In this document: one piece after another, positions 6,161 to 11,589 of the stretch
Position numbering within the stretch: the stretch's first letter is position 1
Layout of the letters: each line of letters starts with the position of its first letter
NCBI GenBank assembly: GCA_005888525.1
Contig: VBAB01000069.1
Coordinates: forward strand, 1 to 11,589
Source: Alphaproteobacteria bacterium
GTDB taxonomy: Bacteria > Pseudomonadota > Alphaproteobacteria > Rhizobiales > Hyphomicrobiaceae
Direction: 5' to 3'
DNA length: 11,589 bases
Translations under genes and position numbers: made by a program
Notes under the pieces: generated by a model
What the model was told of the DNA's origin: nothing
Databases searched by the model: none
The model's input: the letters and a program-made list of their open reading frames with translations, nothing else

Positions 6161-6371
6161 CACCTTCGCGATAATGCTGCAAGACCCACACGCGCACGGC
6201 GCTGGAAAGGCCGCTGGCGCCGCGCGCCGCATCGATGCGCGCGATCAGCCTGGCGACGGGGACACGCTCGGCCAGCGCGGCCGCTTTCAAGGCGTCCCAG
6301 AATGCAGCCTCGAGCGAGATCGACGTGCGATGGCCGGCGATGGTGAATGAGCGCTTGACGGGCCGGCTCAT
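6138..6371 (-). CDS. Ribbon-helix-helix domain protein (RHH_4)
   Basis: This is a small protein of 77 residues recognisable as the alphaproteobacterial ribbon-helix-helix family (Pfam PF13467). The strand KRSFTIAGHRTSISLEAAFW, the helix ALKAAALAERVPVARLIARI and the ending SSAVRVWVLQHYR are characteristic. RHH proteins usually dimerise and place the N-terminal strand in the DNA major groove, but I know of no established target for this subfamily. I start at ATG 6371, where family homology begins. The frame continues upstream to a GTG at 6395 and a TTG at 6434, whose added residues look non-conserved. Shine-Dalgarno support is weak (GAGAG about 9 nt upstream). It follows the DUF4169 gene by 91 nt. 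I recall the order fumC, DUF4169, RHH_4 as recurrent in alphaproteobacteria. Confidence 0.87.
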   Translation of the reverse strand: MSRPVKRSFTIAGHRTSISLEAAFWDALKAAALAERVPVARLIARIDAARGASGLSSAVRVWVLQHYREGARRGGRA

Positions 6372-6462
6372 CGCAGCGCGCTCTCGTTGCGTCACCGCCG
6401 CGCAACCGTTGGAGCGGCCGCCACGTCGCTGCAACCTCTGGGCGACGGTGAGGCCCTAACGG

Positions 6463-6660
6463 TCACTCGTCGCGCTCGGATGCGCGATCCTCGCGCCTCA
6501 GGCCATCGAGGCGCCGCGCCTCCAAGGCCCGCTCGGCGGCACCCTTGTTGCGCTCGTTCTTCGGAATACCGAAGCGCGCACGCTTCTCGTTGGCCCGGCG
6601 CTGCCGCTCGGCTGCCTGCTTGTCTTTGCGGTAGCGGTTCAGGTTGATGACGTCGCCCAT
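6463..6660 (-). CDS. DUF4169 family protein
   Basis: This 65-residue, highly charged protein starts MGDVINLNRYRK, the recognisable opening of the DUF4169 family (Pfam PF13770). It continues with a long Arg/Lys/Glu-rich helix (AAERQRRANEKRARFGIPK, then AAERALEARRLDG). It is probably largely helical and cytoplasmic; no function is established. The ATG at 6660 shares one nucleotide with the fumC stop (TGATG), with GGAGG 4 nt upstream, so it is likely translated by coupling to fumC. A GTG directly ahead (6663) is possible but sits too close to the Shine-Dalgarno. The association with fumC and the downstream RHH gene suggests co-expression, not a proven shared role. Confidence 0.88.
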   Translation of the reverse strand: MGDVINLNRYRKDKQAAERQRRANEKRARFGIPKNERNKGAAERALEARRLDGLRREDRASERDE

Positions 6661-8078
6661 CACACCTCCGGTCCGATCATCTTCTTGGGATCGACGATCC
6701 TGTCGAATTCCTCCGCAGAAACGTAGCCACCCCCCACGGCTTCTTGCCGCAGGGTGGTGCCGTTCTTGTGCGCCGTCTTAGCGATCTTGGCGGCGTTGTC
6801 ATAGCCGATTTTCGGCGCCAGGGCCGTGACCAGCATCAGCGAGCGGTCAAGGGATGCACGGATGTTGTCCTCGCGCGCCTCGATGCCCACGACGCAGTTA
6901 TCGGTGAAGCTCACGCTCGCGTCCGCCATCAACTGCACGGACTGCAGGAAGTTGTAGGCCATGACGGGGTTGTAGACGTTGAGCTCGAAATGTCCCTGGC
7001 TGCCGGCAAAGGTGATGGCGGTGTGATTGCCGAACACCTGCACGCACACCTGGGTCAGCGCCTCGCACTGGGTGGGGTTCACTTTGCCGGGCATGATGGA
7101 GGAGCCGGGCTCGTTCTCGGGCAGCGCCAGCTCGCCCAGCCCCGAGCGCGGACCGCTGCCGAGCAGGCGGATGTCGTTGGCGATCTTGAACAGCGAGGCG
7201 GCGACCGTGTTGATGGCGCCGTGACTCATCACCATGGCGTCGTGCGCGGCGAGCGCCTCGAACTTGTTGGGCGCGCTGGTGAAGGGCATGCCGGTGATCT
7301 CGGCGATGCGCGCGGCTATCCTTTCGGCGAAGCCTTTGGGCGCGTTGAGGCCGGTGCCGACCGCGGTGCCGCCTTGCGCCAGCTGCATCAGGTCCGGCAG
7401 GGTCGCTTCGATGCGCTTGATGCCGTTTGCCACCTGCGCGGCGTAGCCGGAGAACTCCTGACCCAAGGTCAGAGGCGTCGCATCCTGCGTATGCGTGCGC
7501 CCGATCTTGATGATGTGCGCCCACGCCTTTGCTTTCGCATCGAGCGCTTTGTGCAAATGGCGCAGCGCCGGCAGCAGGCGATGCTGGATCTCCTCCGCAC
7601 AAGCGATGTGCATGGCCGTCGGATAGGTATCGTTCGACGACTGGCTCATGTTGACGTGGTCGTTGGGGTGCACCGGCTGCTTGGAGCCGAGCACGCCTCC
7701 CAGCATCTCGATCGCCCGGTTCGAGATGACCTCGTTGGCGTTCATGTTCGATTGCGTGCCGGAGCCCGTCTGCCACACGGCCAGCGGAAAGTGCTCGTCG
7801 AGCTTGCCCTCGCTCACTTCCTGCGCGGCGGCAGCGACGGCTTTGCCGAGCTTCGGGTCGAGCCGGCCGAGCGCCATGTTCACGTCGGCAGCTGCGCGCT
7901 TGACGATGCCGAGCGCGCGCACGATCGGCTTGGGCTGCTTCTCCCAGCCGATCTTGAAATTGCCGAGCGAGCGCTGCGCCTGCGCGCCCCAATATTTATC
8001 GGCCGCCACCTCGATGGCGCCGAAGCTGTCCGTCTCTACGCGGACCTTGGCCGAGCTTCCCGGATTTGTCGCAGTCAT
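6660..8078 (-). CDS. fumC: Fumarate hydratase, class II (fumarase C)
   Basis: This enzyme catalyses the reversible hydration of fumarate to L-malate in the TCA cycle. It is the iron-independent, homotetrameric class II type in the aspartase/fumarase superfamily. Its 472 residues are close to the usual ~465. Active-site regions are all present: TGSGTQSNMNANEV (104-117), HPNDHVNMSQSSNDTYPT (137-154), RTHTQDATPL (194-203) with the catalytic histidine in THTQ, and the superfamily signature GSSIMPGKVNP (325-335) with the flexible-loop serine. The TGSGTQ / THTQD combination and TFAGSQGHFELNVYNP favour fumarase over aspartase or argininosuccinate lyase. The start is ATG 8078 with GGGGAAG about 7 nt upstream; an upstream TTG (8111) is unlikely. 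It heads the fumC-DUF4169-RHH_4 cluster and is transcribed toward the TRAP operon. Confidence 0.97.
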   Translation of the reverse strand: MTATNPGSSAKVRVETDSFGAIEVAADKYWGAQAQRSLGNFKIGWEKQPKPIVRALGIVKRAAADVNMALGRLDPKLGKAVAAAAQEVSEGKLDEHFPLAVWQTGSGTQSNMNANEVISNRAIEMLGGVLGSKQPVHPNDHVNMSQSSNDTYPTAMHIACAEEIQHRLLPALRHLHKALDAKAKAWAHIIKIGRTHTQDATPLTLGQEFSGYAAQVANGIKRIEATLPDLMQLAQGGTAVGTGLNAPKGFAERIAARIAEITGMPFTSAPNKFEALAAHDAMVMSHGAINTVAASLFKIANDIRLLGSGPRSGLGELALPENEPGSSIMPGKVNPTQCEALTQVCVQVFGNHTAITFAGSQGHFELNVYNPVMAYNFLQSVQLMADASVSFTDNCVVGIEAREDNIRASLDRSLMLVTALAPKIGYDNAAKIAKTAHKNGTTLRQEAVGGGYVSAEEFDRIVDPKKMIGPEV

Positions 8079-8284
8079 GGATGGTCTTCCCCGACCCCAA
8101 AAGCGCGGCAATTCGCGGCTCCCCTAGCATGGCAGCAAAGATGGCTCCAGCGCTTTGCGAGCGTGAGCATGGCCGTGATCCCGCATGATATTGCTCGAGC
8201 CTAGCAAAGCTCACGCTGATCGCTGAATGAACTCTTGGTAAGGTCGCTCGCGGCGGGCCGCTGCGATTGGGAGGGTCGAGGGGG

Positions 8285-8719
8285 CTACGCAACGATCACG
8301 TACACGGCGCCGATCGCTGCGGCCGCGAATGCCAGCGCCAGGGGAATAATCAGAACTTGCAACCAAGCTTCCGCCCCGGTCAAGGTTCCGGTCGCAATCT
8401 CGACGGGTGAGCGAAGGAATTCAGGGAGCGCGGTCAGCTTGTCGTCAGAATGCGCAGCGGCCGTTTTGCGCATGATGATCGGAAGCGCGAAGAATACGAT
8501 GGTCAGCACGCTTGCAAAGCCGAGAGCCAGGTCCGAGTCCTCGCCGCCTCCAAATGCAGCCCAGGACGCCAACAGGATGAAGCCGAACGCGGCAACCACA
8601 GACCGATAGACGGCCTTGGGAAACTCGACGCCGGGCAGCTGGCCGTGGGCCGAGAGCTCGTCGCCCGGACGAGCATCATTCGACAAACTGCCGGCGCCTG
8701 GCTTCGAAGTCTGCCTCAT
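8285..8719 (-). CDS. Small hypothetical membrane protein (three TM segments)
   Basis: This is a 144-residue protein of unassigned family. A polar N-terminus (1-33) precedes three hydrophobic segments at about 38-57, 65-83 and 118-143. A hydrophilic loop with a RKTAAAHSDDK stretch lies between the second and third, and the chain ends inside the third segment. It resembles uncharacterised inner-membrane proteins I recall from Bradyrhizobium-type genomes, but I cannot attach a function. The start ATG 8719 has only a weak upstream GCGAG; a TTG at 8755 is the alternative. It stands apart from its neighbours: 96 nt after the oxidoreductase gene and about 206 nt before fumC, all on the minus strand. 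Confidence 0.65.
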   Translation of the reverse strand: MRQTSKPGAGSLSNDARPGDELSAHGQLPGVEFPKAVYRSVVAAFGFILLASWAAFGGGEDSDLALGFASVLTIVFFALPIIMRKTAAAHSDDKLTALPEFLRSPVEIATGTLTGAEAWLQVLIIPLALAFAAAAIGAVYVIVA

Positions 8720-8815
8720 GCTCGCGCATATCGTCGCCTGCGCTGTGGCGAGCAAGACCGGAGCGCCTCAAATTTGCGCGACAACGGCCAAGGCCGAGCT
8801 GCCGTGTCGGGAGCT

Positions 8816-9814
8816 TCACACGCGCTCGATGCGGCCGCTCAGCGCGGAGCGCGTGATGGCCTCGAAGGTGCGCACGTTGGTTGCGATCTCCTCCAGGCTC
8901 ACCGGATAGGGGGCCTGCCCGGCCGCCGCCTGGGCGAAGGCCTCGAGGTTGTCGCGCACCGAGGGGTGCGGCGGGAGGAAGCGTGTCGCCGGAGATTCCC
9001 CGCGATGCACGACCGTCACGTCCCAGCCGGTTGGATGCTCGGGATGCGTGCGGTCGCGGATCTCCATCCACCCCTGCGAGCCGAACACCGCCACGCGGCC
9101 GACGAACGGGGTTGCCAATATTGCAGTCAGCTGGGCGGTCGCACCCGATTCGAAGGCAAGCATGACGGCCAGCGTATCGCCGTTGGCAAAGCTGCTGCCG
9201 CGCGTCGCCAGCCGCGCCCATACCTCGACCGGCCTGCCCAGTAGCGCGATCGCCAGGTCCATGAGGTGGACGCCGGTCGCGGACAGGGGGCCGACCGGGG
9301 CGTCCTCTGCGGAGAGGCGCCAATTGTCGGGGGCCAGCGCAAAGAACTTGTCCTGGCTGAAGTTGCCGTCCATGAGCAGCGCCGTGCCGAATTCGCCAGC
9401 CGCAAGCCGCTGCCGCAGCTCGATGATGCCCGGCTCGAAGCGCCGCTCGTGGCCGATGCCGAGCTGCACGCCGGCCGCCGTCACGGCTTGCGCGACGGCC
9501 TCCATCTCGCGGACACCGGTGCACAGAGGCTTCTCGCAGAACACGTGCTTGCCTGCCTTGGCCGCGGCCACGATCTGTGCCGCATGGTGCTTGTGAGGCG
9601 AGCACAGGATCACCGCCTCGATATCGCTGCGGGCCAGCGCCTCCTCGAAGCTGGCGATGGTCGCCAGCCCCTCGGCCGCGGCGGCGGCGCGGGCTTGCGC
9701 GCTGACATCGACGCCGAGCACCACGCGCATTTCGCTGCTCGCGGCCAGCTCGCGCTGGATCGTGCGTCCCCACCAGCCCAGGCCGACGACGGCTGCCCTG
9801 ATCATGTCGCTCAC
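8816..9814 (-). CDS. Gfo/Idh/MocA family NAD(P)-dependent oxidoreductase
   Basis: This 332-residue dehydrogenase-type enzyme has an N-terminal Rossmann fold (residues 4-120) with the dinucleotide motif GLGWWG (11-16) and the acidic D36 after the second strand. The family's CEKPL (93-97) supplies the lysine expected to act in catalysis. The C-terminal alpha/beta domain carries GVHLMDLAIALLG (181-193), where H183 and D186 match the usual H-x-x-D of the substrate site. Members oxidise or reduce sugars, inositols and related polyols; which one here is not deducible. I choose GTG 9814 rather than ATG 9805. GAGGAG lies 4 nt upstream (complement of 9819-9824), and the GTG overlaps the HxlR stop as GTGA, a typical coupled pair. 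The shared transcript links it to the HxlR regulator. Confidence 0.92.
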   Translation of the reverse strand: MSDMIRAAVVGLGWWGRTIQRELAASSEMRVVLGVDVSAQARAAAAAEGLATIASFEEALARSDIEAVILCSPHKHHAAQIVAAAKAGKHVFCEKPLCTGVREMEAVAQAVTAAGVQLGIGHERRFEPGIIELRQRLAAGEFGTALLMDGNFSQDKFFALAPDNWRLSAEDAPVGPLSATGVHLMDLAIALLGRPVEVWARLATRGSSFANGDTLAVMLAFESGATAQLTAILATPFVGRVAVFGSQGWMEIRDRTHPEHPTGWDVTVVHRGESPATRFLPPHPSVRDNLEAFAQAAAGQAPYPVSLEEIATNVRTFEAITRSALSGRIERV

Positions 9815-10155
9815 GCGTCTCCTCGTGGTGGGCGCCATGGCTCGCCGTAGCGCTCGCCCCACGCATAGAGCGACTTGAGCACGGGACCAAGCGCCTTACC
9901 CTTCTCGGTCAGGAAATATTCGTAGCGCGGCGGGTGCTGCGCATAAAGCCGGGTGGCGATCACGCCCTGCGCCTCGAGCAGCTTGAGGCGCGCCGACAGC
10001 GTGTTCGGCGCCACGCCCGGCAAGCCCTGCTCGAGCTCCTGGAAGCGCAGCGGACCCTTGCGGTTGAGGTCGCGCAAGATGAGTAGCGACCACTTCTCGC
10101 CGATGACGTCGAGGGCGCGCGCGATCGGGCACCTTTGGCCGTATCCCGTAGTCAT
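9811..10155 (-). CDS. HxlR-type winged-helix transcriptional regulator
   Basis: This is a 114-residue protein of the HxlR family (Pfam PF01638), typically dimeric DNA-binding proteins. The family opening CPIARALDVIGEKWSLLILRDL (starting at C9) is present, followed by the recognition-helix region GVAPNTLSARLKLLEAQGVI (47-66) and the wing YAQHPPRYEYFLTEKGKAL (71-89). In related members a cysteine at this N-terminal position senses electrophiles such as quinones or aldehydes; whether C9 does so here is inference. The start is ATG 10155. It overlaps the oxidoreductase by 4 nt and is divergent from the MATE exporter. The intergenic inverted repeat at 10190-10214 is its probable operator, which would also give autoregulation. 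Family certainty is high; the inducer is unknown. Confidence 0.94.
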   Translation of the reverse strand: MTTGYGQRCPIARALDVIGEKWSLLILRDLNRKGPLRFQELEQGLPGVAPNTLSARLKLLEAQGVIATRLYAQHPPRYEYFLTEKGKALGPVLKSLYAWGERYGEPWRPPRGDA

Positions 10156-10179
10156 GCGGTGCTTGTAAGGCTATCGCTC

Positions 10180-10216
10180 GTTATTTGCAAGTCACTATAT
10201 ATTGACAAGTGACTAT
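10180..10216. promoter_or_regulatory. Likely HxlR operator overlapping divergent promoters
   Basis: AGTCACT (10190-10196) and AGTGACT (10208-10214) form a perfect 7-bp inverted repeat with 11-bp spacing, 18 bp centre to centre. The same stretch also reads as direct near-repeats (CAAGTCACTAT and CAAGTGACTAT, 10188-10198 and 10206-10216). TTGACA (10202-10207) is a perfect -35 on the plus strand toward the MATE gene. On the minus strand, TTGTCA (10208-10203) with AATAAC 17 nt downstream (10185-10180) is a reasonable promoter for hxlR. The plus -10 is poor (near 10224-10230). The operator assignment is inferred from family habit and geometry. Confidence 0.6.
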
Positions 10217-10262
10217 CGCGCAGATAGCTAGGCAAACATGATCCAGCACGAGGAGAGGTCCG

Positions 10263-11589
10263 ATGGCCCTGGACGCCAGAGCGATCGCGAATGATGCGGT
10301 CGCGGACAAACCGGCCAACCCGCTGCTGGCCGGGCCGATCCTGCCGACGCTCCTGCGCCTGACGCTGCCCAACCTGGCGGCGATGCTGGTGACCGCGCTG
10401 GTGGCGATCGCCGAGACGGCCTACGTCGGCATCCTCGGCACCACACAGCTTGCCGCCATCGCCCTCGTCTTTCCCATGGTCATGCTGATGCAGATGCTGT
10501 CGGCCGGCGCCATGGGAGGCGGCGTCTCCTCCGCCATCAGCCGGGCGCTGGGCTCCGGCGACGAGGCTCGCGCGGAGGCGCTCGCCCTGCACGCCACCGT
10601 CATCGGCGCCGCGGCGGGATCGGCGTTCTCTGTGCTGTTCGTCGCCTTCGGGTCCGCCATATTTCAGGCGCTCGGCGGCCGCGGGCCCGTGCTCGAGCAC
10701 GCGCTCACCTACGCCAACGTGGCGCTGGCTGGCGCGGTGCTGGTCTGGCTCCTCAACACGCTGGCCTCCGTAGTGCGCGGCACCGGCAACATGCGCGTGC
10801 CCTCGCTGACGCTGCTCGGGGCAGCAATGCTGCAGATCGGGCTCGGCGGCGCGCTGGGGCTTGGGCTAGGGCCGATCCCGCGCTTCGGCCTCGCCGGCGT
10901 GGCCTGCGGCCTGGTGATCGGCTTCGCTGCTGGTGCGCTGTTCCTGCTGTGGTTCCTGCAGTCCGGCCGGGCGCGCGTGACGCTGAAATTCAGGGGCATC
11001 GGCCTGACCCGCGAAATGTTCTTCGACATCCTGAAGGTCGGCGCGCTCGCCGCCTTCTCGCCGCTGCAGTCGGTGCTGACCGTGCTCCTGCTGACGGCGC
11101 TGGTCGCCCGCTTCGGCACCGAGGCGCTGGCCGGCTACGGCATCGGTGCACGCCTGGAATTCCTGCTGGTGCCGATCACCTTTGCCGTCGGCGTCGCCAG
11201 CGTACCGATGGTGGGCATGGCGATCGGCGCCCGCGACGTCGCCCGCGCCCGCCGGGTGGCGTGGACCGCAGCGGGCCTTGCCACCCTCGTCCTCGGCGGC
11301 ATCGGGCTGACGGTGGCGATTGCCCCGGACATCTGGTCTTCCCGCTTCACGCAAGATCCGGACGTGCGCGCCGCCGCCGATCTCTACCTCCGACTGGCAG
11401 GACCGGCGTTCGCCTTCGTCGGGATGGGCATGGCGCTCTACTTCGCCTCGCAGGGCTCGGGCCGGGTGCTGGGCCCCGTGCTGGCCGCCACCGTGCGCCT
11501 GGCCGTGATCGCGATCGGCGGCTGGATCCTGGCCGCGAACTCAGCGCCGGTGTGGACGCTGTTCGCGCTCGTGGCGGCATCGATGCTGG
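10263..11589 (+). CDS. MATE family efflux transporter, 3'-partial
   Basis: This membrane exporter uses an H+ or Na+ gradient to expel cationic or other small compounds. It runs off the window after 442 codons with no stop; full-length members are usually ~440-480 residues, so little is missing. The start ATG 10263 has AGGAG 7 nt upstream. After a polar N-terminus (~20 residues), the first MatE repeat reads PTLLRLTLPNLAAMLV and AETAYVGILGTTQLAAIAL, the classic opening of the family. The second repeat is visible near residues 260-330, including ALAGYGIGARLEFLLVPITFAVGVAS. Many Ala/Gly/Leu-rich helices cover the whole chain. It is divergent from hxlR and shares the probable operator region, so HxlR-family control is likely. 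The exported substrate is unknown. Confidence 0.93.
   Translation, partial: MALDARAIANDAVADKPANPLLAGPILPTLLRLTLPNLAAMLVTALVAIAETAYVGILGTTQLAAIALVFPMVMLMQMLSAGAMGGGVSSAISRALGSGDEARAEALALHATVIGAAAGSAFSVLFVAFGSAIFQALGGRGPVLEHALTYANVALAGAVLVWLLNTLASVVRGTGNMRVPSLTLLGAAMLQIGLGGALGLGLGPIPRFGLAGVACGLVIGFAAGALFLLWFLQSGRARVTLKFRGIGLTREMFFDILKVGALAAFSPLQSVLTVLLLTALVARFGTEALAGYGIGARLEFLLVPITFAVGVASVPMVGMAIGARDVARARRVAWTAAGLATLVLGGIGLTVAIAPDIWSSRFTQDPDVRAAADLYLRLAGPAFAFVGMGMALYFASQGSGRVLGPVLAATVRLAVIAIGGWILAANSAPVWTLFALVAASML

Noticed and set aside
6744..8204. Long open frame on the plus strand opposite fumC
   Set aside because: It is a shadow of fumC caused by high GC; the product is Arg/His/Val-rich and has no family features, while fumC is unambiguous.
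8160..8217. 9-bp inverted repeat AGCGTGAGC / GCTCACGCT upstream of fumC
   Set aside because: The arms are 40 nt apart with no other symmetry and no promoter I could place; it could be chance.
10152..11354. Open frames on the minus strand opposite the MATE gene
   Set aside because: Their composition is low-complexity and they lie antisense to a clear MATE protein with a good Shine-Dalgarno and family motifs.

Overview
The window is high-GC DNA with gene content typical of an alphaproteobacterium, most likely a Hyphomicrobiales (Bradyrhizobium or Xanthobacteraceae-like) chromosome. This rests on the overall base composition, on the fumC / DUF4169 / RHH_4 gene trio, on a Tat-like DctP signal, and on intergenic palindromic elements with CTAGAGC ends. 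The genus is an inference.

Left part, 1-2800, is the least ordinary stretch. It holds an unrecognised membrane protein (24-653, possibly cut by the window edge), an unrecognised lipoprotein (859-1455), a small GYD-domain protein (1688-1981, minus) and a putative HTH protein with a low-complexity tail (2180-2782, minus). Two copies of a ~150-bp element made of two hairpins in inverted orientation (1529-1680 and 2031-2183) bracket the GYD gene. The second copy supplies the stop codon of the HTH gene. Several sequence differences between the copies are compensatory, so the hairpin shape is preserved.

Middle part, 2918-6013, is a complete TRAP transporter operon on the minus strand: dctP (binding protein), dctQ (small permease) and dctM (large permease). 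The dctQ and dctM genes overlap by 4 nt, and a GC-rich hairpin lies between dctP and dctQ. Just upstream, also on the minus strand, is fumC (class II fumarase) followed by a DUF4169 gene and an RHH_4 gene (6138-8078). Side by side these suggest dicarboxylate uptake feeding the TCA cycle, although the transporter's substrate cannot be read from sequence.

Right part, 8285-11589, holds an unrecognised small membrane protein and then a compact regulatory module. An HxlR-type regulator overlaps a Gfo/Idh/MocA oxidoreductase by 4 nt on the minus strand. A MATE-family exporter is transcribed divergently on the plus strand and runs off the window end. Their shared 107-bp intergenic region carries an AGTCACT-N11-AGTGACT inverted repeat overlapping candidate promoters on both strands, a likely HxlR operator.

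No rRNA, tRNA, CRISPR array, transposase gene or recognisable defence system was seen. The most distinctive features are the paired BIME-like repeats and the HxlR operator.
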